From contig JAAEQF010000742.1 in the NCBI GenBank assembly GCA_024231695.1, positions 1 to 64,000 on the forward strand: a DNA stretch of 64,000 nt, read 5' to 3'. The stretch is from FCB group bacterium (lineage in GTDB: Bacteria; Zixibacteria; MSB-5A5; GN15; JAAZOE01). Shown here piece by piece: positions 17,582 to 26,812 of the stretch. The notes under the pieces were generated by a model. It searched no databases. It was given only the letters and a program-made list of their open reading frames with translations, and was not told the origin of the DNA. The position numbers and the translations under genes are program-made. Each line of letters starts with the position of its first letter. Position 1 is the first letter of the stretch.

Positions 17582-20500
17582 ATGCACACATTTAAGGGGA
17601 AACTGCCGACGGGGCTGTTGCTTTGTATTATGGTCCTGACGGCACAAATGGCGTTAGCCGATCTGACGCCGCCTACACTAACAGCCACGCTGGAAGCGGG
17701 TCAATCAGTCAGCGAAACAAAGACGGCTACCGTCACCGGGATTATTCCCAAAGGTGATATCGTTTTTGCCTTTGATCTGACCGGCAGCATGTCTACGTCG
17801 ATTAACACTGCCAAGGCCCAGGCAGTCAATATCATGACCAGTCTCAATACTTTGATTGGCGATTCCAAGTTCGGAGTCATGTCGTATATGGATTATCCGC
17901 ATTCCTATAGTTCTTGCGGATACAGTGCGACCTATGGTTCTCCGTCAAGCGGCGATTATGCTTATAATTTGGACTTACCGCTCAATTCCGATTTTACGAC
18001 GGTTTCCAATTCTATAAATTCGCTGGTTCTGGGATATGGTGCCGACGGCCCGCAGGATTACACGCGGGTTTTTTATGAAAGTTATGCCGATGCTTCGATT
18101 GGGTATCGCACCGGGGCGAAGAAAATTCTCCTCAATTTCGGCGACAACATTCCGCATGATTGCGATATCAATGAAGGCGTTCCCGGTTATTCCACCGTTT
18201 CCAGTCGGGGTGGCGATCCCGGTCGCGATGAGATCATGGGTAATGGCGATGATCTGGATTTGCAGACCGTTCTGGCCGGCATGGCCTCCAATGACATTAC
18301 TCTACTGGAAATACACAGCAGTTCCAGTTATGGAGCACATTGGGATTACTGGACCGGTTTAACCGGTGGCGAAAAGCATCTCCTCAGTTCTCCCGGAGAT
18401 ATTCCCACGGCCATTTATAATTTGATCTTGGCTCAGGCCACGGAAATCGCTTTGTTGACTCTGGAAACGGAACCGGGTTATGAAGCCTGGTTGACTGATG
18501 TCGCTCCAAGCCAGTACGTCGATATAACCGCTCCGGCTTCGGTCGATTTCGATATTCAAGTGACCGTACCTCTCTGCACTCCGGCCGGATACTATGAATT
18601 TTACATCTACGCTATCGGTGACGGGGCCGAGCTTGGTGCGCAATTGGTCCAAATTACGGTGGAAGACAACACTCCGCCGATGGCTAATTGTCCGGCCAAT
18701 ATCACGGTCAATAATGAACAAGGCGCATGCGGTGCAGTGGTCAATTTCACGGCTACGGTTACCGACGATTGTCCGGGAGCTACCATCTCCTGCAATCCGC
18801 CTTCGGGAACGTATTTCCCGGTTGGTACGACCGTGGTGACGTGCACTGCCTATGACGCCTCTGGCAACACGGATGTCTGTACTTTCGAAGTTACGGTCAT
18901 CGACAACGAACTGCCGGTGGCAACCTGTCCGGGGAATATAGCTGTCAATAATGATCCCGGAGTTTGCGGAGCGGTGGTGAATTTCACGGCCACGGCCACT
19001 GACAATTGTCCGGGAGTGAACATTTCTTGTGTTCCTCCTTCGGGCTCCTACTTCCCGGTTGGAGTGACCGTGGTTACATGTACAGCAGTCGATGGTTCTT
19101 TTAACCAGGATGTCTGTACGTTTACGGTCACGGTTACCGACAACGAACCTCCGGTGGCAAATTGTCCGGGGAATATGGCCGTTAACACCGATCCAGGTGT
19201 TTGCGAAGCAGTGGTGAATTTCACAGCCACAGTCACCGACAATTGTCCGGGCGCATCGATCGCCTGTGTTCCTCCGTCGGGTTCAGTCTTCCCGCTGGGT
19301 ATGACTTTGGTTACCTGTACGGCCCTTGATGCTTATGGCCATCAAGACGTCTGCACCTTTGAGGTTACTGTGGCGGATAACGAGGCGCCGGTACCGGTTT
19401 GTCCGGCAACGGTTAACTTGCAGTGTCTTGCCAACGTACCTCAGCCGGATATCGGCCTGGTTACGGCCACCGATAACTGCGATCAGAGCCCGGTGATTAC
19501 TTGGGTGAGCGATCTGTCTGACGGTCAAACTTGTCCGGAGACGATTACCCGGACTTATCGGGCCACTGATGCATCAAGCAACTGGGCTGAATGCCAACAG
19601 TTAATAATTATTGATGACACCATTGATCCGGTCTGTACTGTTCCAGCAAACAGTTCCTTCTTCCAATGCGAACCGACGGAGGTTTGTCTGCCGGTCAGCT
19701 GCAGCGATAATTGCGACATCGATCCGACCATGACTGTCACGGCCGGCAAAGGGGTTATTAACAGCGGAACCTGGTGTTACACTCCGACTGTTGATGAAAC
19801 ATTTACGGTTACGATTCAATGTACCGATGACTGCGGCAATACTTGCGAAGACAGCTTTGAGGTTGGGTTTGTCATCAACAAGCCTCCGGTTGTGACCTGT
19901 CCGCAGAATGCGGTCATCCATTGGGATGATGTTTATGATGGCACAGCCACCTACACCGATCCGGACGCCGGACAGAGCGTCTACTTTAGTCTGGGCAGCG
20001 GTTCGCCGGTAAATATGGGTATTAATGCGACTACGGGAGTCATTACCTGGCCAACCACTAAGTACGATATTTGCGACAACAACGTCTGGGTGATAGCCAC
20101 CGATAGTTGTGGGGCCAGTGACACTTGTGAATTCAATATTTGTGTCCAGAACGACCCGCCGGAAATTGTCTGTCCGCCTGATACGGTCAGGATATGGTGG
20201 GGCTATACGGCCATGGGTTCGGTGGCGGCAACTGACCCCGATGATGGTCCCGAACCGCTGAATTACACTTTGGCGAGTTTTTCCGTTCCCGGATTGGGAG
20301 TGATCACTATCGATCCCGACAATGGTGACTGGACGTGGGAAACCGAAGAGACCCATGATTACGTCGGCGTTTTTGAGCTTTGTATCAAGGTCGACGACGA
20401 TGCTCCTGTATGTCCCGGCTGTTCGCCTCGCAATGCCGACACCTGTTGCGTAATTATCAAAGTCCGGCCGCGGCCACAGATAGTCATCGAGAAATCACAC

Positions 20501-21964
20501 AAAATCCTGCAGGGTCATTTCACCGATATTTCGGTCACGATTGAAAACAGTGATTTGGATATGGGCGGTTTCGAATTCCTGATTGCCTATGATGCTTCGG
20601 CGTTGTCTTTTATCGAGGCTACCCCGGGACAGTTGCTTGAGGATTGCGATTGGGAATATTTCACCTACCGTTATGGCGCCGACGGCAATTGCGGAGACGC
20701 CTGTCCTTCGGGACTTCTGCGGATTATCGCCATTGCCGAATCGTCCGACGGTCCCAATCATCCGTCGTGCTATGGCCCGCCGGATTACGATCCATATGAA
20801 CTGGCCAGAATTAAATTCCTCGTCACCAATGATCGTACTTTCGATTGTCAGTATGTTCCGATTAAATTTTTCTGGGGTGACTGCAACGACAACTCCGTAT
20901 CCTCAGTGGATGGCGAGATCCTCTATGTTTCGGATCATGTCTATGATTTTGAGGGTACTGACATAACTGACTCAACTTTTGGTTTCCCGACCTACTACGG
21001 TGTGCAGGCGGGATGTCTTGAGGGTGACAAGACTGTGCCCGTGTCGTTATTAGATTTAACCAACGGTGGAGTGGATATTGTCTGCGCCGATTCGATTGAT
21101 GCCCGGAGTGATATCAACGCCAACGGTATAGCTAATGAAATCGCTGACGCGGTTATGCTGACCAATTACTTCGTTCACGGCTTGGGCGCTTTCCTTGATC
21201 ACGTGGAAGCATCTATTGCCGCATCCGATATCAACGCTGATGGTATCTCGCTGTCGGTGGCTGATCTGGTTTATCTGGTTCGTGTAATCGTCGGCGACGC
21301 CAATCCTTATGCCAAGCCCGAACCGTTTGCACAAGCGGTTTCAGTTGGCTTGCAGGTCAATCATTCGGCAGTTGGACTTTCCACCAACTCATCGGTTGAA
21401 TTAGGCGCCGGATACTTTGTCTTTGAGCATGACGGATACGAAATCGGTCAGCCGCATTTGATCAACGGAGCTTCGAATATGTCGCTGAAATACAGCGATG
21501 AAGACGGAGTACTACGCGTACTGGTTTACACTTTCGAAAAGGGTGTGAGTATCCCGGCTGGACGTGAAAACGTTTTCGCCTTCCTGATTGAAGGTGAGGG
21601 AACGGTTCGGCTAGTGGAATCGCAAATAAGTGATTATTGGGGCAATCTGATGGACGTTAAAGTCGAGAGCGGCCCGGTTATGCCGTCCAGCTTTGCGTTA
21701 CACCAGAGCTACCCCAACCCGTTTAATGCGACAACAACCATCATGTATGAACTACCCGAACCGTGCCATGTCCGGATTGATGTTTTCAATGTTCTGGGAC
21801 AGAAGATCATCACGCTGTTTGACGGCCAGGAATCGGCCGGTATCCATAGTGTTGATTGGAGAGGCGTCGATGAATCGGGACGGACGGTTTCCAGCGGTGT
21901 TTATCTATATCGTCTGAACGCCGCCGGTTTCACTTCTGACAAAAAGATGGTTTTGATGAAATAG
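17582..21964 (+). CDS. Large secreted vWA-HYR-cohesin-dockerin protein
   Basis: A 1460-residue secreted multidomain protein. In order: signal peptide (LLLCIMVLTAQMALA); a von Willebrand A domain at about 55-280 with the metal site DLTGSMS (Asp65); three tandem HYR domains at about 365-608, each with CPxN, NFTATVTDxCPG and a PVGxTxVTCTA stretch; further Ig-like Cys-rich domains to about 960; a cohesin-like beta-sandwich at about 964-1120; a dockerin-like pair (DINANGIANEIADAV and DINADGISLSVADLV) at about 1177-1235; and a C-terminal FlgD-like domain (SYPNPFN ... SGVYLYRL ... KMVLMK) at 1375-1460. The last resembles the type IX-like sorting tail of FCB bacteria. A role in adhesion or surface assembly is likely. 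ATG 17582 follows AGGAGG; the gene ends at a terminator. Confidence 0.9.
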   Translation: MHTFKGKLPTGLLLCIMVLTAQMALADLTPPTLTATLEAGQSVSETKTATVTGIIPKGDIVFAFDLTGSMSTSINTAKAQAVNIMTSLNTLIGDSKFGVMSYMDYPHSYSSCGYSATYGSPSSGDYAYNLDLPLNSDFTTVSNSINSLVLGYGADGPQDYTRVFYESYADASIGYRTGAKKILLNFGDNIPHDCDINEGVPGYSTVSSRGGDPGRDEIMGNGDDLDLQTVLAGMASNDITLLEIHSSSSYGAHWDYWTGLTGGEKHLLSSPGDIPTAIYNLILAQATEIALLTLETEPGYEAWLTDVAPSQYVDITAPASVDFDIQVTVPLCTPAGYYEFYIYAIGDGAELGAQLVQITVEDNTPPMANCPANITVNNEQGACGAVVNFTATVTDDCPGATISCNPPSGTYFPVGTTVVTCTAYDASGNTDVCTFEVTVIDNELPVATCPGNIAVNNDPGVCGAVVNFTATATDNCPGVNISCVPPSGSYFPVGVTVVTCTAVDGSFNQDVCTFTVTVTDNEPPVANCPGNMAVNTDPGVCEAVVNFTATVTDNCPGASIACVPPSGSVFPLGMTLVTCTALDAYGHQDVCTFEVTVADNEAPVPVCPATVNLQCLANVPQPDIGLVTATDNCDQSPVITWVSDLSDGQTCPETITRTYRATDASSNWAECQQLIIIDDTIDPVCTVPANSSFFQCEPTEVCLPVSCSDNCDIDPTMTVTAGKGVINSGTWCYTPTVDETFTVTIQCTDDCGNTCEDSFEVGFVINKPPVVTCPQNAVIHWDDVYDGTATYTDPDAGQSVYFSLGSGSPVNMGINATTGVITWPTTKYDICDNNVWVIATDSCGASDTCEFNICVQNDPPEIVCPPDTVRIWWGYTAMGSVAATDPDDGPEPLNYTLASFSVPGLGVITIDPDNGDWTWETEETHDYVGVFELCIKVDDDAPVCPGCSPRNADTCCVIIKVRPRPQIVIEKSHKILQGHFTDISVTIENSDLDMGGFEFLIAYDASALSFIEATPGQLLEDCDWEYFTYRYGADGNCGDACPSGLLRIIAIAESSDGPNHPSCYGPPDYDPYELARIKFLVTNDRTFDCQYVPIKFFWGDCNDNSVSSVDGEILYVSDHVYDFEGTDITDSTFGFPTYYGVQAGCLEGDKTVPVSLLDLTNGGVDIVCADSIDARSDINANGIANEIADAVMLTNYFVHGLGAFLDHVEASIAASDINADGISLSVADLVYLVRVIVGDANPYAKPEPFAQAVSVGLQVNHSAVGLSTNSSVELGAGYFVFEHDGYEIGQPHLINGASNMSLKYSDEDGVLRVLVYTFEKGVSIPAGRENVFAFLIEGEGTVRLVESQISDYWGNLMDVKVESGPVMPSSFALHQSYPNPFNATTTIMYELPEPCHVRIDVFNVLGQKIITLFDGQESAGIHSVDWRGVDESGRTVSSGVYLYRLNAAGFTSDKKMVLMK
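18675..19400 (+). repeat. Three tandem HYR-domain coding repeats
   Basis: Three consecutive repeats of about 240 bases encode near-identical HYR domains of the large secreted protein (segments such as VVNFTATVTD and FPVG recur in each). The similarity is at the nucleotide level too, which suggests recent internal duplication. Confidence 0.75.
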
Positions 21965-22030
21965 TATAAGAGGAGATATTTGGGGAACGCTTGCGTTTTG
22001 TAGCGTACACGTAATCACGCAGGTTAAAAT

Positions 22031-22067
22031 AACACCGGGTGGCTTTAAAAAGCTGCTCGGTGTTTTT
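22031..22067 (+). terminator. Intrinsic terminator
   Basis: A hairpin with outer stem AACACCG / CGGTGTT and an inner GGCTTT-AAAA-AGC region is followed by TTTTT. It lies about 65 bases after the stop of the large vWA/HYR gene. Confidence 0.8.
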
Positions 22068-22118
22068 AATTTTTGGGATTGGCACATAACAAAATTTAGG
22101 AATACACCATATTTCCTC

Positions 22119-22147
22119 TTGACAATTATTAAGCTGATAAATATATT
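22119..22147 (+). promoter_or_regulatory. Sigma-70-type promoter
   Basis: TTGACA at 22119-22124 and TATATT at 22142-22147 with a 17-base spacer. It directs transcription toward the GEVED/transglutaminase/dockerin gene with an unusually long leader of about 245 bases. Confidence 0.7.
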
Positions 22148-22399
22148 AATTCTTGAGAGGTAACTCAAAAATCATTTTTGCCATCAATTGAACCAACAGC
22201 GCCGGTTAAATTTACGGATAAACCGGGGGGAGTCAGCTTTACCAATGTCCAATTATCCTTAAGTAGGATGCGATTGGGAGTATCTCTGCGTTGAGGAAAA
22301 ATCAGGCGATGGTTACTGTGGGCCGAATTGGACAACATTTAGTGAACAGCGGGCTTCTACCGGATCAATCCCAGGGGAAAACAAAGAAAGGGAGGTTTT

Positions 22400-25300
22400 A
22401 TGAAAGCGTCCTGGATAATGACGGGAATAATAGTTTTGGCAGTCATTCTTCCGTCGGTAACGCTTGGCGAATCGGTTTCTTCGCTGTCCGCGGAGGCGCA
22501 GGAAACAGAGCGAAGAATTTCGGATGTGGAAAAGAGTCGGACATTAATCCCCACGCCGCCGAAAGCAACGAAGACAAATCGGGCTTACTGCACCTCGTCC
22601 GGGGGAAGTACATCTTACGAAAGCATATCATCGGCCTCGATATCAATCAATCCGGGTGGCACCACGGCAACACTGACAGTCCAGATTTATATCGCCAATC
22701 CGACCGGTTGTATCGCCGGTAACCCGTGTCCTGAATATGATAATAGCCCGGAGTATGTAAATGCCTGGATTGATTGGAATCAGGATGATGACTGGTATGA
22801 TGGCAATGAAAGAGTTATGGACGCGGCCGGGACGGGTTATCTGAACATCAATTATCAGGGTACGATGACACTGGTGACACAGTTTACAATTCCCGCCGGA
22901 ATCACCGGCGAGCGGGCCATGCGAGTCAATCTGGGCTGGGGATATGACCCTAACGATCCATGTGATCCCAGTTGGGCATGGGGAGACGTTCTCGACTTGT
23001 TTGTCAATTTTGGTAATCTGGCCGTGACTCGGCTTTCGGCTCAAAATGATGTCCCTATCGATAATGTGGCTGACCCCATATGGCGCAAAATTATAAATCC
23101 CGATGGTTCGCTGGCCGATGATACGCCTCCGGGAGATCGGGTTATTGCCGATTCCAAGGCCAGTGGTTCGTTTGATATTCAGGCGACGGTGACTGCTCTG
23201 GCTCCCGCGCCAACCTGGAATCCAACCGTTGACTGCATGTGGAGTCTTGACGGTCAGGCCGGGATCAGTTCGTTTACCGGTTGGTCGGGGACATTTACGG
23301 TTACGGTTCCTCAAAGTGTGGGCGTCTATAATCTGACCATATTTTTCACCATTCGTGATCCCAACGGTAATGTTGTGCGCCAACAGACAGTGATGATGCC
23401 GGTTTACATTACCTATGATATGCCTCTGGCCGGTGTATCTCCGCCCAAGCTAAAATGGCTGGAAAGCGCCTGTACCTGGGCTTCAGGGGCGGTCACCGAA
23501 GGCAATGTTCTCGATTTTCTCACCACCGGAATTTACACTCAGAGCGGGGGAATATACGAGGATTTTTGGGTAAGTTGGAGCAATTATGTTGAAAACAGTC
23601 CCGGAGTGCAGGCCAATTGCGTCGTTTTCTCCGATGTTTGGGACGGTTTGTGTCAGGTTCTGGGAGTGGCCGGTACGTCCGTGCAGCGAACCCGGGGATC
23701 CAACAACATTGGCTTCGTCACCAAAGGCGGCACCTCAATGGATGGAAAAACCGGTAATGCCTATGCGCTGGCGGCCGGAGGCCCACCATGCGACAAATGG
23801 TGTTTTGGTATGCATCAGGTTGGCAGAAAAACCAATTACTGGGATCCGACCATGGGTGTAATCAATTTTACACCTATCAACGATTTCATAAAATGGAACA
23901 TAACCGGCTGGGGTGCCGGCGGAATTATCAATGCCGACGGAGGGCACACTATCCAGTCTGCCGGTGGAATGGTCGGTGCCACCTGGTCCACCGTTACCTA
24001 TGATCCGGCTGTCGAGATTGCGGCCGGGGGGAGCTATCCGACTGGAAGCGCTATTCTTCCCGGTGAATTTTCCGATGCGGCTTATGACGATAACGGTGAC
24101 GGTTGGTATGATCGCCTGACGGTTACGGCCACTGTTCTGGTATATAATCCCGGGAAATTCAGGCTTCAGGCGATAGTTACGGCCGGTGATTCGGTGGTCA
24201 GTGTAACTCCTTCCTGGGCGGCCTCAATGCCCTCGCATGTCGACTCACAGCTTTCGTTTGGCGGCCACTATCTCGAATTATCGTTCAGCGGCGAGGAAAT
24301 TTATCGCTCCGGTTATGATGGCCCATATATTATTGAATGGGTACTGCTTGACTCCGTGAATGGCTTTATGGATAATGCCTTTCAAGTCACAACGACGGCT
24401 TATGAGTATATGGATTTCGGCGAACTCCCCGCGCGTATTCAATCACAATGGGATGAAGGCGTCGATCTGGAGCCGAACGGTCTCTATAATTTGCTGCGCT
24501 CCCATGTCACCGTCGATCTATCGCGAGAAGGAAATTTCTCAGTCGGTGGAATTTTACTCTCGGATTCAATGAAAGAAATCGCCTCAGCCGCATCCGCTTC
24601 CAGTATGATCGGCCCCGGGATGGTTGAATTCATCCTGGATTTTGATGGCCCGGATATCAACGAAAGCAATAAGTTCGGCCCCTATGATCTATCGGTCTGG
24701 ATTTTGGAAACCGGCGAAGGACAAGTTAGCGAGGGGGAATTTTCTACCGGTTCCTATTCCCCCGACAGTTTTGAAGTTGGACCCATTGGATTAATTGGTG
24801 ACCCGGATACTTCTCTAGTCGATATTGACAGCGACTACCTGATCGACTCGCTGGTCATCGAAATAGACTTCACCAGCGATTCAACCGGGATTTTGGAATG
24901 GATCGGGTGGCTCGTGGATGGCGAAGGATCATCGGTGGCCACAGCCACAGCCCAATACGATCCCATGGCTGCACGGGATGCCGGCTCGGCGGATGAGATG
25001 GCGGGAACCGTTCACCTGAGTTTCGTTGGCACTGAGATCAACGCGAGTAATCTTGATGGTCCGTACACACTTTCATATCTGGTGGCCACCGGTACGCCGG
25101 GAATGGCCGGGTTTGAGGATGTCTTCACCACCGAGTATTTACCTTACACGTTATTCGAAGCCCTGCCGCCACCCTTGATTTCTTACGTGGGCAGTTTCAG
25201 CGACTCACCGGTAGATACTAGCGGAAATGAGTTGTTCGATTATCTGGCCTTCGGCTTCTATGTCTCGGCAGCAGATAGCGGAAATATAATCGGCAACGGT

Positions 25301-25759
25301 CTTTTGGCCGATATGTATGGTGAAGAAATTCAATGGTCCTCAGGATACGTCCATTGTCCAATGGAGGACTCGTGCTATTTGGAAATCGACTTTGATGGTT
25401 TAGCTATAAGCGAGCACGGGGAGTCAGGACCCTATTACCTTAAGAACCTGATTGTCTATCATACTGGTGACCCCGGACAGATGTACTCGGAGACCATGGA
25501 AATTGCTTCGGCATCGTATGCCTACACCGAGTTTACAACCTGCGGAGATGCCAATACCGATGGTGCCCTAAATGTCGGTGATGCGGTTTTCCTAATCAAC
25601 TATGTCTTTAAAGGCGGCGCTGCCTCAAATCCGCTCTGCATCAGTGACGCTAACGGCGACGGCTCAATCAATGTCGGCGATGCTGTTTACATGATTAATT
25701 ACGTCTTCAAGGGTGGATCAAAACCCTCTGGGTGTTTCGATTTATGCTCGGAAGATTAA
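22400..25759 (+). CDS. Secreted GEVED-transglutaminase-dockerin protein
   Basis: A 1119-residue secreted protein. After the signal peptide (IIVLAVILPSVTLG), residues of about 61-200 form a GEVED domain (AYCTSSGG start, YVNAWIDWNQD core). A transglutaminase-like core lies at about 350-500; its plausible triad is Cys407 (ANCVVFSDVW), His472 (CFGMHQVG) and Asp482 (YWDPTMG), with the spacing of the superfamily. Residues 540-1040 are repeated beta-sandwich domains, each marked by D-x-DGDGWYD-like or DTSGNELFDY strands and a GPY motif. The C-terminus is a dockerin pair (GDANTDGALNVGDAV and SDANGDGSINVGDAV). The protein probably acts on extracellular protein or peptide amides. Gene start is fixed by GAAAGGGAGG. 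A hairpin follows the stop. Confidence 0.85.
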   Translation: MKASWIMTGIIVLAVILPSVTLGESVSSLSAEAQETERRISDVEKSRTLIPTPPKATKTNRAYCTSSGGSTSYESISSASISINPGGTTATLTVQIYIANPTGCIAGNPCPEYDNSPEYVNAWIDWNQDDDWYDGNERVMDAAGTGYLNINYQGTMTLVTQFTIPAGITGERAMRVNLGWGYDPNDPCDPSWAWGDVLDLFVNFGNLAVTRLSAQNDVPIDNVADPIWRKIINPDGSLADDTPPGDRVIADSKASGSFDIQATVTALAPAPTWNPTVDCMWSLDGQAGISSFTGWSGTFTVTVPQSVGVYNLTIFFTIRDPNGNVVRQQTVMMPVYITYDMPLAGVSPPKLKWLESACTWASGAVTEGNVLDFLTTGIYTQSGGIYEDFWVSWSNYVENSPGVQANCVVFSDVWDGLCQVLGVAGTSVQRTRGSNNIGFVTKGGTSMDGKTGNAYALAAGGPPCDKWCFGMHQVGRKTNYWDPTMGVINFTPINDFIKWNITGWGAGGIINADGGHTIQSAGGMVGATWSTVTYDPAVEIAAGGSYPTGSAILPGEFSDAAYDDNGDGWYDRLTVTATVLVYNPGKFRLQAIVTAGDSVVSVTPSWAASMPSHVDSQLSFGGHYLELSFSGEEIYRSGYDGPYIIEWVLLDSVNGFMDNAFQVTTTAYEYMDFGELPARIQSQWDEGVDLEPNGLYNLLRSHVTVDLSREGNFSVGGILLSDSMKEIASAASASSMIGPGMVEFILDFDGPDINESNKFGPYDLSVWILETGEGQVSEGEFSTGSYSPDSFEVGPIGLIGDPDTSLVDIDSDYLIDSLVIEIDFTSDSTGILEWIGWLVDGEGSSVATATAQYDPMAARDAGSADEMAGTVHLSFVGTEINASNLDGPYTLSYLVATGTPGMAGFEDVFTTEYLPYTLFEALPPPLISYVGSFSDSPVDTSGNELFDYLAFGFYVSAADSGNIIGNGLLADMYGEEIQWSSGYVHCPMEDSCYLEIDFDGLAISEHGESGPYYLKNLIVYHTGDPGQMYSETMEIASASYAYTEFTTCGDANTDGALNVGDAVFLINYVFKGGAASNPLCISDANGDGSINVGDAVYMINYVFKGGSKPSGCFDLCSED

Positions 25760-25784
25760 ATGGAATTGAGAAAATGAATTCCGC

Positions 25785-25810
25785 GAGAGGCCCTGATTAT
25801 TGGGCCTCTC
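25785..25810 (+). terminator. Hairpin after the dockerin gene
   Basis: A perfect 9-bp stem GAGAGGCCC / GGGCCTCTC with an 8-base loop lies 25 bases after the stop. It lacks a T run, so it may be a factor-assisted terminator or an mRNA-stabilising 3' end. Confidence 0.55.
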
Positions 25811-25911
25811 CGGACGTGTTGTAATCGTGTAACCACAAGTTTTGGTTGTACTTAAGCGTATTTTTATTGTCTGTTTTCGATTACGATGAGCGCGGCAATT
25901 TAACAAATAAC

Positions 25912-25940
25912 TTGACAATCGTACCTGAATTACATATCTT
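25912..25940 (+). promoter_or_regulatory. Orphan sigma-70-type promoter
   Basis: TTGACA at 25912-25917 and TATCTT at 25935-25940 with a 17-base spacer. No ORF begins within the following 200 bases, which end at an intrinsic terminator. Confidence 0.6.
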
Positions 25941-25946
25941 GATAGT

Positions 25947-26155
25947 GCCTGTGCATTTGAGCACTTCTTTGATTTTCCTTCTTTGATTAGAACAGGACAA
26001 CCGGCACTGCCAGGTTCTTGTTTGGGTTTTGACTATTCCGGCCTTTTTCGATAGGCCTGATTATAAAATGTGCGCATTATTGCGCATGCCTTTCTATTTT
26101 GCGTGTGTTTAGAAAGCATCGAGCCGTCATCCTCTGGCGGCTCGATGTTGTTTTA
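25947..26155 (+). ncRNA. Candidate small non-coding RNA
   Basis: A predicted transcript of about 210 bases runs from the promoter at 25912-25940 to the terminator at 26117-26155. It has no supported ORF. Several hairpins can form: AGTGC / GCACT near 25944-25966, AGAAC / GTTCT near 25988-26020, GGCCT / AGGCC near 26041-26060, and TGCGCA-TTAT-TGCGCA near 26070-26090. I do not recognise 6S, SRP, tmRNA or RNase P RNA in it. Expression is inferred only from the promoter-terminator pair. Confidence 0.4.
26117..26155 (+). terminator. Intrinsic terminator of the candidate sRNA
   Basis: A perfect 10-bp stem CATCGAGCCG / CGGCTCGATG with an 11-base loop is followed by TTGTTTTA. It lies well past the dockerin gene and well before nuoA, so it most likely ends a short separate transcript. 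Confidence 0.8.
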
Positions 26156-26212
26156 TGAGAACGGCCTTCAAGCCAACGGTTGCACCTTACCGGACAATTC
26201 AAAACGGTAGAT

Positions 26213-26236
26213 AATCGCCCATGATGGGCGATTTTT
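26213..26236 (+). terminator. Second intrinsic terminator
   Basis: Stem AATCGCCC / GGGCGATT with loop ATGAT, running into TTTTT. It is the second terminator within 100 bases and would insulate the nuo operon or end another short transcript. Confidence 0.7.
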
Positions 26237-26353
26237 ATCTGGAGCCGGAAGTTGTTGAGCTACTTGTTCCTTAGCCATAACCGAAGCATCGCCCCGGTGT
26301 AGCCGCTATCGTAACAATATAATATATATGGAGTTAAAAAATTTAAAAATAGC

Positions 26354-26383
26354 TTGACAATTTGGCTAATTTGGCTTTCTTAT
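26354..26383 (+). promoter_or_regulatory. Possible nuo operon promoter
   Basis: TTGACA at 26354-26359 with a weaker -10 candidate TCTTAT at 26378-26383 (18-base spacer). The position, about 70 bases before nuoA, fits the operon promoter. Confidence 0.45.
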
Positions 26384-26455
26384 CGACTTAAATTATGCCG
26401 CTTTGTGAAGATCGTCACATGACGAAGTTGTCGCTTTGCGGTGAAAGAGGTGGAT

Positions 26456-26812
26456 ATGCCAGCTGACTATAGCGCTGTTCTGATATTTATCATCGCCGGT
26501 ATCGGCCTGGTTCTGTTTACCTTTCTCCTTTCCCGTCTTATCCGGCCGCATAACCCGAGTCAAGTCAAGAATGATACTTATGAATGCGGTATTCCGATAA
26601 TCGGGGAGAGTTGGGTTCAGTTCAACAACCGTTTTTATATTATCGGACTGATCTTTGTGATCTTCGACGTGGAAGCGGTATTTCTCTTTCCGTGGGCAGT
26701 GGCCTACAATTCTCTGGGACTATTTGCCCTGATCGAGATGGTCATTTTTATCGCCATCCTTCTGGTGGGGCTGGTCTATGCCTGGAAGAAGGGAGCCTTG
26801 AAGTGGGTATAA
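26456..26812 (+). CDS. nuoA: NADH-quinone oxidoreductase subunit A
   Basis: A small membrane subunit of complex I with three transmembrane helices (118 residues, normal length). It carries the conserved loop YECGIP between helices 1 and 2 and the [12 protein letters not shown] motif in helix 2, both close to the quinone-binding region in known complex I structures. ATG 26456 has AGAGGTGG just upstream; a GTG at 26441 would only add five residues. It is the first gene of an eleven-gene operon nuoABCDHIJKLMN, and nuoB overlaps its end by ten bases, which implies translational coupling. Confidence 0.96.
   Translation: MPADYSAVLIFIIAGIGLVLFTFLLSRLIRPHNPSQVKNDTYECGIPIIGESWVQFNNRFYIIGLIFVIFDVEAVFLFPWAVAYNSLGLFALIEMVIFIAILLVGLVYAWKKGALKWV

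Larger units (their letters stand above)
21965..22399. other. Intergenic region with terminator, promoter, long leader
   Basis: It contains the terminator of the preceding gene, a consensus-like promoter at 22119-22147, and a leader of about 245 bases before the GEVED gene. The leader has a 6-bp hairpin CCGGTT / AACCGG at 22202-22226 followed by a G run. GAAAGGGAGG at the end is the ribosome binding site. No gene is seen. Confidence 0.6.
25760..26455. other. Long gene-free region before the nuo operon
   Basis: Nearly 700 bases without a supported ORF. It contains a hairpin for the preceding gene, a promoter with its own downstream terminator (candidate small RNA), a second terminator, and a possible nuo promoter, all listed separately. 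Confidence 0.65.

Noticed and set aside
22195-22260. A cyclic di-GMP (GEMM) riboswitch in the leader
   Set aside because: Some short pieces look similar (AAACCGG, TTTACCAATG), but the conserved GCAAAGCC-like core and tetraloop receptor are absent.
26584-26802. N-terminal extension of NuoB
   Set aside because: The frame stays open into nuoA, but NuoB homology begins at GTG 26803, which has a well-placed ribosome binding site.
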